Source of the DNA: an uncultured Alphaproteobacteria bacterium | GTDB taxonomy: Bacteria > Pseudomonadota > Alphaproteobacteria > Rhizobiales > Aestuariivirgaceae | NCBI GenBank assembly: GCA_937873445.1 | Contig: CALMWF010000035.1 | Span: 1-64,000, forward strand | Reading direction: 5' to 3' | DNA: 64,000 nucleotides | In this document: in pieces, positions 8,385-19,426 of the stretch | How the letters are laid out: every line of letters begins with the position of its first letter | Position numbering within the stretch: position 1 is the first letter of the stretch | Notes under the pieces: model-generated | Seen by the model: the letters and a program-made list of their open reading frames with translations, nothing else | Databases searched by the model: none | Told to the model about the DNA's origin: nothing | Position numbers and translations under genes: made by a program

Positions 8385-8660
8385 TCAGGATTGCGGGGGC
8401 CCCTCTTCGGGGCCCCCTTTCTTTTGACGCCACACCGGCCCGTCATAGTGGTCCGGCACCGGGTCAAAGCCGTGGCCGCCCCAGGGGTGGCAGCGGGCAA
8501 TGCGCGCCGCCCCCATCAGGCTGCCGCGCCAGGCCCCGTGCTTGCGGATGGCATCCGCCGTATAATCCGAACAGGTGGGCAGATAGCGGCAGCGCCGCCC
8601 CATCAGCGGTGACAATGTCAGCTGATAGAGCCGGATCAGCGCCAGCAGCAGGCTTTTCAT
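8385..8660 (-). CDS. yidD: Membrane protein insertion efficiency factor YidD
   Basis: 91 residues with the family signature: an N-terminal amphipathic helix ([14 protein letters not shown]), then [15 protein letters not shown] and the [13 protein letters not shown] motif. YidD is a small inner-membrane-associated protein that assists YidC-dependent insertion. It follows mce with a 12-base gap on the same strand, so the two are probably co-transcribed. The C-terminal 10 or so residues are Gly/Pro/Glu-rich and lie over the terminator of the opposing gene, so that tail may be shaped by the hairpin rather than by YidD function. Confidence 0.93.
   Translation of the reverse strand: MKSLLLALIRLYQLTLSPLMGRRCRYLPTCSDYTADAIRKHGAWRGSLMGAARIARCHPWGGHGFDPVPDHYDGPVWRQKKGGPEEGPPQS
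8395..8425 (+). terminator. Rho-independent terminator of the barrel-protein gene
   Basis: A perfect 9-bp stem, GGGGGCCCC (8395-8403) with GGGGCCCCC (8409-8417), has a TCTTC loop and is followed by TTTCTTTT. It lies inside the last codons of yidD on the opposite strand, so the same bases encode the YidD tail. Confidence 0.85.
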
Positions 8661-8672
8661 GGCCGCTTGATC

Positions 8673-9077
8673 TCAGGCCTGTTCCAGTTCGGTGAGTGTG
8701 CCGCAAAAATCCTTGGGGTGAAGAAACAGCACCGGCTTGCCATGGGCGCCGATTTTGGGATTGCCGTCGCCGATGACGCGCGCGCCCGCCGCCTTCAGCT
8801 GGTCGCGTGCGGCCAGAATGTCGGCCACCTCGTAGCACACATGATGAATGCCGCCGGACGGGTTCTTCTCCAGAAAACCCCTGATGGGCGAGTTTTCGCC
8901 CAGCGGCTCCAGCAATTCGATCTTGGTGTTGGGCAGTTCCACAAACACCACCGTCACCCCATGGCCAGGTTCGGCCTGCGGCGGTGACACCCTGGCCCCC
9001 AGCGTGTTTTCATAAGTTTTGACCGCCGCGGCCAGATCGGGCACGGCAATGGCCACATGGTTCAGGCGTCCGAGCAT
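8673..9077 (-). CDS. mce: Methylmalonyl-CoA epimerase
   Basis: 134 residues of the glyoxalase/VOC fold: LNHVAIAVPDL at the N-terminus (first metal-ligand His), the GIHHVCYEV segment at mid-protein, and VLFLHPKDFCGTLTELEQ at the end. These are the hallmark motifs of methylmalonyl-CoA epimerase, which interconverts the (S) and (R) forms between propionyl-CoA carboxylase and the mutase. The start MLGRLNHV is chosen on family alignment; 17 extra upstream codons are not family-like. No mutase or carboxylase gene is in the window. It precedes yidD. Confidence 0.92.
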   Translation of the reverse strand: MLGRLNHVAIAVPDLAAAVKTYENTLGARVSPPQAEPGHGVTVVFVELPNTKIELLEPLGENSPIRGFLEKNPSGGIHHVCYEVADILAARDQLKAAGARVIGDGNPKIGAHGKPVLFLHPKDFCGTLTELEQA

Positions 9078-9124
9078 GTTTGTCTCCTGCGGTTGCGCCT
9101 CATCTAGCCCGGTGCCGCCAGGAA

Positions 9125-9847
9125 TCAACGGTTCTTTTGGCCAAGCAGCACCATCAGGCGCTCGCGCGCCGGGGGCATGCCGATCCCGCGGGGTTCCAGC
9201 ACATGCCGGGCAAGGAAATAGCCGGTGAGCCGGAACCCCGCCAGCACCTCGGCGGCGGTGGCCGCCCCCTCCCCCTTCAGAAAGCCCGGCAGGTCAAACA
9301 GCCGGTCGTGCCATTCCGCCCCCGCCGCCCGCGACACCGCCCGGCCCGACTTCGGCGACACATAGGCCAGATCAACCGCCGTGCCGGTGGCGGCACAGCG
9401 CGTCAGGTCAAGGCCAAAGCCCAGTTCGTCCAGCAGGCCCAGTTCCCAGCGCACCAGTAGCGCCGGCCACAGGGCGTCATTCTCCATGGCCTCCAGCACC
9501 ACCTGGGCTGCCTCATAAACGCGCGGGTGCGGCTCACGCTCCGGCAAAAGCTGGGCCAGGGCCGTCAGCGTGGACAGAGCCGAAAGCCGGCTGGCGTCAT
9601 CCATCAGAAAGCCCGCCCGCAGCGCCAGCGGCTCCAGCGTGAAGACCCCGAGGTGGTCCTCAAGCCGCGCCCGCCACTGCACCTGCACCAGATTGCCCGG
9701 CTGCAACACCGGCCGCTGCAGCCGCGACCGGCCGCCCCGCACCAGCCCCAGGGCACGGCCGTGAACCGGTGTGAGCAATTCCGCAATGGCGTTGCTTTCA
9801 CCGTGGCGGCGCACCGACAGCACAATGCCCTGATCGCGCCATTCCAT
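9125..9847 (-). CDS. recO: DNA repair protein RecO
   Basis: 240 residues. The N-terminal OB fold begins MEWRDQGIVLSVRRHGESNAI, typical of alphaproteobacterial RecO, followed by a helical domain. RecO works with RecR to load RecA onto SSB-coated single-stranded DNA. It is the last gene of the rpoZ-rsh-pyrE-acpS-lepB-rnc-era-recO run, beginning six bases after the era stop. No zinc-finger cysteine set is evident; a single Cys (CAATG) remains. Confidence 0.92.
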   Translation of the reverse strand: MEWRDQGIVLSVRRHGESNAIAELLTPVHGRALGLVRGGRSRLQRPVLQPGNLVQVQWRARLEDHLGVFTLEPLALRAGFLMDDASRLSALSTLTALAQLLPEREPHPRVYEAAQVVLEAMENDALWPALLVRWELGLLDELGFGLDLTRCAATGTAVDLAYVSPKSGRAVSRAAGAEWHDRLFDLPGFLKGEGAATAAEVLAGFRLTGYFLARHVLEPRGIGMPPARERLMVLLGQKNR

Positions 9848-9852
9848 GGGGG

Positions 9853-10761
9853 TTACCGGCCCTTGGTCTCCAGCCCCATCATGCGCAGGCGCTCGGGGTC
9901 TTCGGCCCAGTTGGCCCGCACCTTGACGAACAGGAACAGATGCACCTGGCGCTCCAGCATGGTTTCCAGTTCGGCCCGCGCCAACTGGCCCAGCAGCTTC
10001 ACCGTCTGCCCGCCCTTGCCCAGCACAATGGCCTTCTGGCCGTCGCGCTCCACATAGATCACCTGCGAAATCTTGACCGAGCCGTCGCGCCGTTCCTCCC
10101 AGCCCTCGGTCTCCACCGTCGAGGCATAGGGCAGTTCCTCATGCAGGCGCTCATAGAGCTTTTCCCGCGTCACTTCGGCGGCCAGAAAGCGCAGCGGCAC
10201 ATCCGCCGTCTGGTCTTCGGGATAAAGCCACGGCCCCGGCGGCATGGCCCCGGCAATGGCGGCGCGCAGGTCATCAACCCCCGAGCCGGTCAAAGCCGAG
10301 ATCATGAAGGTCTGGCTGAAGGGATAGGCGGCATTGAAGTCCTGCGCCAGATCAAGCAGTTTCTCGCGCTTCACCAGGTCAACCTTGTTCAGCGCCAGCA
10401 TGGCCCTGGTGCCGCTGTCGGTCAGTCCCTTGATGATGGCCTTGACCTCATCTGACAGGCCGCTGCGGGCATCAGCCAGCAGCACCACGGCATCGGCCTC
10501 GCCCGCCCCGCCCCAGGCGGCCTCCACCATGGCGGCATCGAGCGTGCGGCGCGGCTTGAAAATGCCGGGCGTGTCCACCAGCACCACCTGGGTTTCGCCC
10601 GCCATGAAAATGGCCCTTATGCGCGCCCGCGTGGTCTGCACCTTGTGGCTGACGATGGAAATCTTGGCGCCGGTCAGCGCATTGACCAGGGTTGACTTGC
10701 CGGCATTGGGCGCGCCGATGATGGCGCAGAAACCGCACCGGGTTTGGGCCGTCTCGGTCAT
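9853..10761 (-). CDS. era: GTPase Era
   Basis: 302 residues: G1 GAPNAGKS (about 17-24), G3 DTPGI, G4 NKVD, and a SALTG segment in the G5 position, followed by a KH RNA-binding domain containing VIYVERDGQKAIVLGKGG. Era binds the 3' end of 16S rRNA and assists 30S assembly. Its start overlaps the rnc stop by one base, the classical rnc-era coupling, and recO follows. Confidence 0.97.
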   Translation of the reverse strand: MTETAQTRCGFCAIIGAPNAGKSTLVNALTGAKISIVSHKVQTTRARIRAIFMAGETQVVLVDTPGIFKPRRTLDAAMVEAAWGGAGEADAVVLLADARSGLSDEVKAIIKGLTDSGTRAMLALNKVDLVKREKLLDLAQDFNAAYPFSQTFMISALTGSGVDDLRAAIAGAMPPGPWLYPEDQTADVPLRFLAAEVTREKLYERLHEELPYASTVETEGWEERRDGSVKISQVIYVERDGQKAIVLGKGGQTVKLLGQLARAELETMLERQVHLFLFVKVRANWAEDPERLRMMGLETKGR

Positions 10762-11450
10762 CAGCGCACTCCTTCGCGGGCGAGAAAGGCCGCCGCCGCC
10801 GCCATTTCCGCCGCCCGCTTGCTGGCCCCCTGGCCGGTGGCGGCCGCATGGTTCTGCACACTCAGCCGCACCTCGAAATGCGGTGCATGATCCGGCCCGG
10901 TTCGGGACAGCGTCTCATAGGCCGGAATGGCCAGACCCCGGCCCAGCGCCCATTCCTGCAGGGTGGTCTTGGCATCCTTGCTCACCACCTGCTGGCCGGC
11001 CAGCGCCCCGGCCCAATGGCTGAGGATGAAGCGCTGCGCCACGCCAAGGCCGCCATCGAGATAGAGCGCCCCGATCACCGCTTCCATCACATCAGCCAGA
11101 ACCGAAGCCGACTGGTGCAGGCCCTTCTTGCGCTCGGCCGCCCCCACCACCACAAACTCGTCAAGCCCCAGGGCCGCAGCCACGGCCGCACAGGTTTCCG
11201 CCCGGACCAGCGCCGAATGGCGCGCCGACATGGCCCCTTCGCCGTCGCCCGCAAAGGTCTTGAACAGGGCTTCGGCGATGACCAGGCCGAGCACCCGGTC
11301 GCCCAGGAATTCGAGACGCTGATAATCGCTCGTGCGCGCCTTGCCCGAACCATGAGTGAGCGCGTGAAGCACAAGGTCGGGGTCACTGAAGCTGTGGCCG
11401 AGCCGCTGTTCCAGCGCGGCCCGTGCCCTATCGGCGGCATGATTGGTCAA
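10761..11450 (-). CDS. rnc: Ribonuclease III
   Basis: 229 residues: the RNase III signature LEFLGDRVLGLVIAE (about 44-58) holds the metal-binding acidic residues, the downstream ADVMEAVIGALYLDGG holds the second acidic set, and a C-terminal double-stranded-RNA-binding domain ends in Ala-rich helices. It processes rRNA and structured mRNAs. It begins seven bases after the lepB stop and overlaps era by one base. Confidence 0.97.
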   Translation of the reverse strand: MTNHAADRARAALEQRLGHSFSDPDLVLHALTHGSGKARTSDYQRLEFLGDRVLGLVIAEALFKTFAGDGEGAMSARHSALVRAETCAAVAAALGLDEFVVVGAAERKKGLHQSASVLADVMEAVIGALYLDGGLGVAQRFILSHWAGALAGQQVVSKDAKTTLQEWALGRGLAIPAYETLSRTGPDHAPHFEVRLSVQNHAAATGQGASKRAAEMAAAAAFLAREGVR

Positions 11451-11457
11451 GGGGCGC

Positions 11458-12264
11458 CTAGATCAGGTTGAAGAAGCGCGACCAGCGGATTTCGAGCGGC
11501 CACTTCCACACCTCCCGCAGCGTGGCACGCGGCGAGATGGAGAAGAAGATCACATCCGCCCGGCCGACAAAATTCTCGATCGGCACATAGCCCACTTCGT
11601 CCAGAAAGCGCGAATCCTCCGAGTTGTCGCGGTTGTCCCCCATCATGAAATAATGATTGGCGGGAACCACATATTCACGCGTGTTGTCGGCCATGCCGTC
11701 CGGCTTGTAGTCAAGCACCCGGTAGCTCACCCCGTTGGGCAGCGTCTCCAGATACTGCGGCAGCAGCGGAGGCCCCCTCAGACCGGTCGCTTCCGCATTG
11801 GGATCGACATAATCCGCAATGCGCTCCTTCTTCACCGCAACGCCGTTGATATAGAGCACGCCGCCGATCATCTGGATGCGGTCGCCAGGCAGGCCGATGA
11901 CGCGCTTCACATAGTCAACACTGGTATTGGTCGGCAGCTTGAACACCGCCACGTCGCCGCGCTCCGGCACATCGGCCAGCACCTTGCGCCCCGGAAAGTC
12001 GATATTGCAGCAGGAGATCCAGCTCTTGCCGAAGGGCGCGAGGTTGAAGTTGAAGGAATATTTGCCGTAGCCGTAGGACAGTTTCGACACAAAGATGTAG
12101 TCGCCGATCTTCAGCGTCGGATACATCGACGACGACGGAATGTTGAACGGCTGAAACAGGAAGGTCCGCACCACAAAGGCGATGAGCAGCGCCTGCACCA
12201 CCACCTTGATGGTTTCCCACAGGCCTTCTTCCGGTTTCGGTTTCGCCGTCTGACCGGTCATCAT
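11458..12264 (-). CDS. lepB: Signal peptidase I
   Basis: About 268 residues with one N-terminal membrane segment (about 18-36). The catalytic Ser is in PSSSMYPTL (Ser46) and the general-base Lys is in DYVKRVIGLPGD; the C-terminal MGDNRDNSEDSR box is diagnostic of S26A. It removes signal peptides at the periplasmic face. The start is uncertain: MMTGQTAKP is used because earlier in-frame codons add a non-conserved tail. A Cys pair in ISCCNIDFPG is typical of alphaproteobacterial LepB. It lies between acpS and rnc, with a 129-base gap to acpS under this start. Confidence 0.93.
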   Translation of the reverse strand: MMTGQTAKPKPEEGLWETIKVVVQALLIAFVVRTFLFQPFNIPSSSMYPTLKIGDYIFVSKLSYGYGKYSFNFNLAPFGKSWISCCNIDFPGRKVLADVPERGDVAVFKLPTNTSVDYVKRVIGLPGDRIQMIGGVLYINGVAVKKERIADYVDPNAEATGLRGPPLLPQYLETLPNGVSYRVLDYKPDGMADNTREYVVPANHYFMMGDNRDNSEDSRFLDEVGYVPIENFVGRADVIFFSISPRATLREVWKWPLEIRWSRFFNLI

Positions 12265-12393
12265 GGATTCTCGTTCACGCATGGCAATGGCGGCCCGTTC
12301 CGGCCCAATCATGGTAGGTCTATACGCGCCACAGTTGATGCGCAATCCAGCCGTGGTCAAGGTGCCACGGGTGTGGCTCTATTGCCACAGCCT

Positions 12394-12795
12394 TCACGTT
12401 TCCGGCACTGCCTCGATGATCACCATGGCCTGAGCATAGGGATAGTCATCGGTCAGCGTGAGGTGCACTGCCGCTCGCTGCCCCTGCGGTGTCATGGCCC
12501 GAAGCCGCGCCAGCGCCCCACCCGAAAGGGCAAGCGTGGGCTTGCCGGACGGATCATTCACCACCCCCAGGTCGCGCATGAACACGCCCTGCGAAAAGCC
12601 GGTGCCCAGCGCCTTGGAGCAGGCCTCCTTGGCGGCAAAGCGCTTGGCATAGGTGGCCGCCCGCGTGGCCCGGCCTTGCGCCTTGCGCTGCTCGGTCGCG
12701 GTGAAGACGCGGCTGGTGAAGCGCGTTCCGAACCGCTCCAGCGTGCGCTCGATGCGGCGGATGTCTACCGTATCGCTGCCCAGCCCGATGATCAC
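12394..12795 (-). CDS. acpS: Holo-acyl-carrier-protein synthase
   Basis: 133 residues. [14 protein letters not shown] at the N-terminus and [15 protein letters not shown] in the middle are the Mg- and CoA-binding signatures of AcpS. It transfers phosphopantetheine from CoA to acyl carrier protein. It overlaps pyrE by four bases. In many relatives pdxJ stands immediately upstream of acpS; here pyrE takes that place. Confidence 0.95.
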   Translation of the reverse strand: MIIGLGSDTVDIRRIERTLERFGTRFTSRVFTATEQRKAQGRATRAATYAKRFAAKEACSKALGTGFSQGVFMRDLGVVNDPSGKPTLALSGGALARLRAMTPQGQRAAVHLTLTDDYPYAQAMVIIEAVPET

Positions 12796-13384
12796 TTGGC
12801 CAGCCCCCGGCTGCCCGGCTTCACCGCCGGAAGGGCCCGCAGCGCAGGCGGCAGCTGGTCGGCGGCATAGGCCGGAATATCCAGCCGCGTCAGGGCAAAC
12901 AGCGGCACGCCCACATCAGCCTTGCCGTTGGACCGGTCGATGAGACAGGCCGCCGCCACCGTCCTGCCGCCCTCGGCGGCAATGCCGTCGATGCATTCGC
13001 GCGATGACAGGCCGGTGGTCACAATGTCCTCGACCATCAGCACGCGCGCGCCCGCCGGAATGGTGAAGCCGCGGCGCAGCGCCAGCCTGCCGTCCACCCG
13101 CTCGAAGAAAATGGCCGGCACGCCAAGCTGGCGGCCCATTTCATAGCCCACCACCACGCCGCCCATGGCGGGCGAGGCCACAATGTCGATGGGCCCGACA
13201 CCCCCTGCCCTTACCTGTGCCGCCAGTGACCGACACAGGCGCTCGGCCCGGGCTGCATCCATCAGCACGCGGGCGCATTGCAGATAGCGCGCCGAATGCA
13301 GCCCCGAGGACAGGACGAAATGCCCCTCCAACAGGGCGCCCGCGGCGCGGAATTCGTCCAGAACCTGATCGTGTGTCAGCATCA

Positions 13385-13385
<1 letters not shown>
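12792..13385 (-). CDS. pyrE: Orotate phosphoribosyltransferase
   Basis: 197 residues. The PRPP loop [13 protein letters not shown] (about 115-127) and the upstream [13 protein letters not shown] segment are characteristic. It converts orotate and PRPP to OMP in pyrimidine synthesis. Its start overlaps the rsh stop by one base (TAATG) and its stop overlaps acpS by four, so it sits in the middle of a translationally coupled run. Confidence 0.95.
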
Positions 13386-15565
<2,180 letters not shown>

Positions 15566-15644
15566 GATGTGATAATACGAAAAAAACGGCCGGACGCTAT
15601 ATGACGATAGCACCGACCGCAAAAATGCTCAGGCGTGGGGGGGC

Positions 15645-16058
15645 TCAGTAGCCGTTGCGCTGGCTGCCGGGGCTTTCGGCCGGCGGCAGGCCTTCCAGCC
15701 CGCGCAGCAGCTCTTCCTCGGTCATCTGCTCGAATTCCGGCTGGTCTTCGCCGGACAAAGTCTCCTCCACCATCACCATGTCGCCCGACTGCGAGATCAG
15801 CGGCACTTCGGTGGGTTCCGGCTCGTCCACTTCCACATGCTTCTGCATGGCGTGGATATATTCCTCGCGCAGATCGTCCTTGTTGACGCTCTCATCGGCG
15901 ATTTCGCGCAGCGCCACCACCGGATCCTTGTCATTGTCGCGGTCCACGGTGATGGGCGAACCCTGCGAGATCATCCGGGCCCGGTGGGCCGAGAGCAGCA
16001 CCAGTTCGAAACGGTTGGGCAACTTGTCGATGCAGTCTTCAATGGTGACGCGCGCCAT
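15645..16058 (-). CDS. rpoZ: RNA polymerase omega subunit
   Basis: 137 residues. [28 protein letters not shown] is the canonical omega N-terminus (here noted in part), continuing through [11 protein letters not shown]. The tail beyond residue 75 is long and strongly acidic, as in other alphaproteobacteria. A clear AGGAGAA ribosome-binding site precedes the ATG. It heads the operon with rsh. Omega aids RNA-polymerase assembly and, in many proteobacteria, ppGpp binding, which fits its pairing with rsh. Confidence 0.96.
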   Translation of the reverse strand: MARVTIEDCIDKLPNRFELVLLSAHRARMISQGSPITVDRDNDKDPVVALREIADESVNKDDLREEYIHAMQKHVEVDEPEPTEVPLISQSGDMVMVEETLSGEDQPEFEQMTEEELLRGLEGLPPAESPGSQRNGY

Positions 16059-16119
16059 GAAGCGGGATTCTCCTGCTGATTGGGAAATGCTGCGGCCTTC
16101 TAGGCGGAAGCGGCGAAAA

Positions 16120-16632
16120 ATGCAAGATACCGCGAAATTCACTGATTCCCGGAGTGCGCCGGTGGACGGAGCGCCCAACCGCATACCCTGGCCGCCCATT
16201 GTTTTCCTTGCCGCCATCGTGGCGGCCTGGGCGCTGGACTGGCTTTTGCCGCTTCGCCTGCCGCATCCGGCAAGCCCGCTCTGGCAGGTGGCCGGCCTCA
16301 CCCTCATTCTTGCCGGGCTGATGCTGGATTTCTGGACCGCCCACACCCTTTATCGCCACCGCACCACCATTCTGCCCCACCGCGCCGTGACGCAGCTGGT
16401 CACCAGTGGTCCCTTCGCCCTGTCGCGCAATCCCATTTACATCGGCAATACGGCGGTGGTGCTGGGTCTGGGCCTGGCCTTTGCCATTGTCTGGCCGCTG
16501 CTGGCCGCGCCGGTTGCGGCTTTCGCGGTGCAAAAGCTGGCCATCGAGCGCGAGGAAGACCATCTGGCCCGGCGCTTTGGACGGGCCTGGTATCTCTATG
16601 CCGCGCGCACCCCGCGCTGGCTGCTCTTCTGA
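16120..16632 (+). CDS. Isoprenylcysteine carboxyl-methyltransferase-family membrane protein
   Basis: 170 residues with about four hydrophobic segments. The [15 protein letters not shown] motif and the [12 protein letters not shown] segment are the SAM-binding signatures of the ICMT/NnrU-like methyltransferase family. Bacterial members are integral-membrane methyltransferases of mostly unknown substrate. It is divergent from rpoZ; the start MQDTAKF has a GGAAG 11 bases upstream. The C-terminus is aromatic (RWLLF). Confidence 0.82.
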   Translation: MQDTAKFTDSRSAPVDGAPNRIPWPPIVFLAAIVAAWALDWLLPLRLPHPASPLWQVAGLTLILAGLMLDFWTAHTLYRHRTTILPHRAVTQLVTSGPFALSRNPIYIGNTAVVLGLGLAFAIVWPLLAAPVAAFAVQKLAIEREEDHLARRFGRAWYLYAARTPRWLLF

Positions 16633-16706
16633 CGCCTGAAGGGCGTGAATGACGCGCCCGCCCCCGCACTATCCGGCGCAGGCAAAGCCTTAACCAAAAA
16701 AGGGAT

Positions 16707-16791
16707 TGGTGCGGTCGAGAAGACTCGAACTTCCACGGGTTGCCCCGCTACCACCTCAAGGTAGTGCGTCTACCAATTCCGCCACGACCGC
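16707..16791 (-). tRNA. tRNA-Leu (anticodon GAG)
   Basis: The minus-strand sequence folds as a type II tRNA. A 7-bp acceptor stem starts GCGGTCG, the anticodon stem CTACC/GGTAG has loop TTGAGGT (anticodon GAG), then come a long variable arm, a T loop TTCGAGT, and an encoded CCA end (16707-16709). The 203 bases upstream on that strand, to the BTLCP gene, contain no further gene. Confidence 0.95.
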
Positions 16792-17006
16792 ACGTCAGGG
16801 AGAAACGTGCGGCTGAATAACAGGCGTTTCCAGTGAAAGCAACCCCCGCCCCCGCCCGCCGGAAAACCCAAGGGAGGCTGTGCATGGTTAACAGGTTGAA
16901 AACAGATTCCATAAGAATTACATAGACTTGCATCTCGCACCTGAACGCCGATTCAACACCCCTCCGCTAGTCTCAGCCCATAACGATAAAACGGATGGGG
17001 CTTCAA

Positions 17007-17657
17007 ATGACAATCAAGACCGCTGTGGGGGCGGCCATTCTGGGAGTGAGCATGAGCGCATCGCTGGCCTTCGGCCTCGATACCGCCTCGCGCAGCCCGG
17101 TGGGTCCGGCCAAGGCCGATTCAGCAATTGAATATGACAAGACTTTGCCGCCCGTCGGCTTTGTGAAGTTCTGCGCCTCGAACCCGCAGGACTGCAAGCC
17201 GGAAGGCGCCTTCTTCCCCGGCAAGTTCGCCATGAGCCCGGAGCGCTGGAACCAGCTCTATCAGGTTAACAGCTACGTCAACGGCAAGATCGCCCCGGTT
17301 TCCGACAAGGACCTTTATGGCGAAGCCGAATACTGGACCTACCCGGTCGATGCCGGTGACTGCGAAGATTATGTGCTGCTGAAGAAGCGCTATCTGGAAA
17401 GCCTGGGCTTTCCGGCCACGGCGCTGCTCATCACCGTGGTGCTGGATGAAAAGAATGAGGGCCACGCGGTGCTCACCATTCTCACCGACGGCGGCGATTT
17501 CGTCCTCGACAACCGGCGCGATGACATTCTGCGCTGGAACGACACCAAATACACCTTCCTGAAGCGTCAGACCCAGCGTGATCCGCTGCGCTGGGTGGCG
17601 CTCAGCAAACAGAAAGCCGAAGTGACAGGCTTCATGACCAAGGGCAACGGCAAGTAA
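17007..17657 (+). CDS. Transglutaminase-like cysteine peptidase (BTLCP/DUF920)
   Basis: 216 residues with a signal peptide (about 1-22). The catalytic triad is visible: Cys in AGDCEDYVLLK, His in NEGHAVLT, and Asp in FVLDNRRDD. This is the bacterial transglutaminase-like family that includes the adhesin protease LapG; rhizobial genomes often carry several exported members. No LapA-like adhesin or LapD-like sensor gene is adjacent, so the substrate is unknown. The start is set by a GGGG ribosome-binding site eight bases upstream; an ATG four codons earlier is possible. GATTC sites near 16905 and 16952 lie in the upstream region. Confidence 0.85.
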   Translation: MTIKTAVGAAILGVSMSASLAFGLDTASRSPVGPAKADSAIEYDKTLPPVGFVKFCASNPQDCKPEGAFFPGKFAMSPERWNQLYQVNSYVNGKIAPVSDKDLYGEAEYWTYPVDAGDCEDYVLLKKRYLESLGFPATALLITVVLDEKNEGHAVLTILTDGGDFVLDNRRDDILRWNDTKYTFLKRQTQRDPLRWVALSKQKAEVTGFMTKGNGK

Positions 17658-17814
17658 CGCCACCGCCCACATTCTTGGCCCGGCCGGTTGTCCCCCCATC
17701 CCCCAAGACCGCCGGGCTTCAGGAGCCGGCACTGTCCCACCCAGTGCCGGCTCCACCCCATTTAGACCGATGGCTTCCTTTACGGACGGCTGACAAACCG
17801 TCATAATCACCGTC

Positions 17815-18435
17815 ATGAATTCCCCTGCGGATGACGCCGAACGGCAACGCCAGTTCGTGCTTGAGGTTCTGCGGCGCACCGGCTGGTCGCAATCCGACCT
17901 GGCCCATCGCGCCGGTCTTGATCCGTCCACCCTGTCGCGTTTTCTGTCCTTCGGCGCCGAGGGCCGGGCCCTGCGCGCGGCCACCCTGGCCCGCATCGAG
18001 CGCGCGGCGGGCATTTCCGTTTCTGGTGACAACTCCGCCAATGGTGGCTTTGCCGAGACCGAGGCCACCCCCCTGACCCGGCCGGACGCGGCGCTGGCCC
18101 GCGCCGTGGCCGCCCTCTCCGAAGGCCACCGCAATGTCGATGCCTGGACGCTGGCCTCGCGCGCCCTGGAGATGGCGGGCTATCGCCCCGGTGACATTCT
18201 TCTGGTGGCGCTGGATGAAACGCCCCAGCCCGGCGATGTGGTCTGCGCCCAGATCTATGACTGGGCCAGGGGCCGGGCCGAAACCGTGTTCCGCCTTCAC
18301 CAGCCGCCCTGGCTGGTGGCTGCCAGTGCCGATCCTGCCCTGCTGCGTCCCCACGCGCTGGGTGACAACGGCGTGGTGATAAAAGGGGTGGTGATCTACA
18401 GCCTGCGGCCGCGCACGGCGACTGCCAGATCATAA
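17815..18435 (+). CDS. XRE-family HTH regulator with degenerate S24 (LexA-like) C-domain
   Basis: 206 residues. Residues 8-60 form an XRE-type helix-turn-helix (TGWSQSDLAHRAGLDPSTLSRFL). The C-terminal half (about 115-195) has the layout of an S24 repressor domain, including RPGDILLVAL and LGDNGVVIKGVV. The position that normally holds the nucleophilic Ser before Met-x-Pro is Leu here, so self-cleavage is unlikely. It resembles phage C2/CI-type repressors. An inverted repeat around a TTGACA hexamer begins at its stop codon and precedes the next gene, so it probably regulates that gene. No integrase or phage structural gene is near. Confidence 0.75.
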   Translation: MNSPADDAERQRQFVLEVLRRTGWSQSDLAHRAGLDPSTLSRFLSFGAEGRALRAATLARIERAAGISVSGDNSANGGFAETEATPLTRPDAALARAVAALSEGHRNVDAWTLASRALEMAGYRPGDILLVALDETPQPGDVVCAQIYDWARGRAETVFRLHQPPWLVAASADPALLRPHALGDNGVVIKGVVIYSLRPRTATARS

Positions 18436-18458
18436 AATCAATTGACATTTGTGATTTT
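18434..18458 (+). promoter_or_regulatory. Promoter with putative repressor operator
   Basis: AAAATCA (18434-18440) and TGATTTT (18452-18458) form a perfect 7-bp inverted repeat flanking TTGACA (18442-18447), a consensus -35 hexamer. TACCCC follows 17 bases later as a poor -10. It lies between the S24-like regulator and the small HTH gene. An operator overlapping the -35 box is the typical arrangement for a phage-type repressor. Confidence 0.55.
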
Positions 18459-18495
18459 TATTGCTACCCCTGCTTGAACAACGGGGGAGGCAATC

Positions 18496-18729
18496 GTGAA
18501 ACTTGTATTCGAGCTGGATGATCTGGCAGCGGCTCTTAAACTCTCAGCGGAGGAATTTCGCCGCCGCCGCCCGGTGCTGGAGGCGCACGGCTTTCCCCCC
18601 TCCATTCCGGGTCTGGATGAGCGCTGGTCCATCATTGAAGTGGTGCGCTGGATCAATCGCGAGCCGGAGGAATTTGCGCCGCCCCTGCCCAAGCCCGCCG
18701 CGCGCCGCCAGCGCAAGATCGCGCCCTGA
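18496..18729 (+). CDS. Small excisionase/AlpA-like putative DNA-binding protein
   Basis: 77 residues, no cysteines. LDDLAAALKLSAEEFRRRRPVLEAHGFPP followed by WSIIEVVRWINRE reads like the winged-helix layout of AlpA/excisionase-type proteins, with a basic proline-rich tail. This is inferred from pattern; I cannot name a family. A GGGGGAGG ribosome-binding site ends 9 bases upstream. Its promoter region contains the inverted repeat described above. It may be the remnant of a lysogeny-type switch or a domesticated two-gene module. Confidence 0.6.
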   Translation: MKLVFELDDLAAALKLSAEEFRRRRPVLEAHGFPPSIPGLDERWSIIEVVRWINREPEEFAPPLPKPAARRQRKIAP

Positions 18730-18818
18730 AACGGCCGCCGGAACGGCCGGCAAAAGAGTCTGAATTCAAACCGTTGGAGCCGCAAGCGGACTCATTTTGC
18801 GAAGAGTCCCCGCGCGCC

Positions 18819-19346
18819 CTACACCCGCTTCAACGCCGCGGCAAAGCGCTGCCATTTGCGCACATAGTTTTCCGCCGATTTGGTCAGCCGGGCCGCCCCC
18901 TCGGCGTCGATCTCGCGCACCACCTTGCCGGGCGCACCCATGACCAGTGAATTGTCGGGGATCACCTTGCCCTCGGGGATCAGCGCCCCTGCCCCGATCA
19001 GGCAGTTCCGCCCGATTCTGGCATGATTGAGCACCACGGCGCCAATGCCGATCAGCGAATTGTCGCCGATGGAGCAGCCATGCAGCACCGCCTTGTGGCC
19101 CACCGTGCAGTCACGCCCGATGGTCAGCGGCGCGCCCATGTCGGTGTGGCACACGCAGCCATCCTGCACATTGGAATTTTCACCAATCTCGATCCACTCA
19201 TTGTCGCCGCGCAGCACCGCGCCAAACCACACGCTGGCATTCCTGAGCAGGCGGATGCGCCCCATGATGTCGGCCGAGGGCGCAATATAGTACTGGCCGT
19301 CGGCCGGCAGGTCGGGGTGAATGCCATCAAGCGTGTAGAGGGTCAT
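18819..19346 (-). CDS. Gamma-carbonic-anhydrase-family hexapeptide protein
   Basis: 175 residues with left-handed beta-helix hexapeptide repeats from about residue 20 to 140. The metal-ligand His residues are in CVCHTDMG and [14 protein letters not shown] (three His), as in the YrdA/PaaY/gamma-CA group. [11 protein letters not shown] carries the conserved Arg/Asp. Members are trimeric zinc or cobalt enzymes, often of unproven carbonic anhydrase activity. The start MTLYTLDG is used; 13 upstream in-frame codons are not family-like. Confidence 0.88.
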   Translation of the reverse strand: MTLYTLDGIHPDLPADGQYYIAPSADIMGRIRLLRNASVWFGAVLRGDNEWIEIGENSNVQDGCVCHTDMGAPLTIGRDCTVGHKAVLHGCSIGDNSLIGIGAVVLNHARIGRNCLIGAGALIPEGKVIPDNSLVMGAPGKVVREIDAEGAARLTKSAENYVRKWQRFAAALKRV

Positions 19347-19426
19347 GGGGGCCTCGCGTCGGGGGTTCGCTGCACTGTTCCCCAAATCACGGGCCGGATA
19401 AAGTCAAAAAGGCGCGCCCGTCCGCC

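Noticed and set aside
16707-18729. Prophage or island integrated at tRNA-Leu
   Set aside because: There is no integrase, no direct repeat of the tRNA 3' end and no change of base composition; only the two-gene regulator pair is phage-like.
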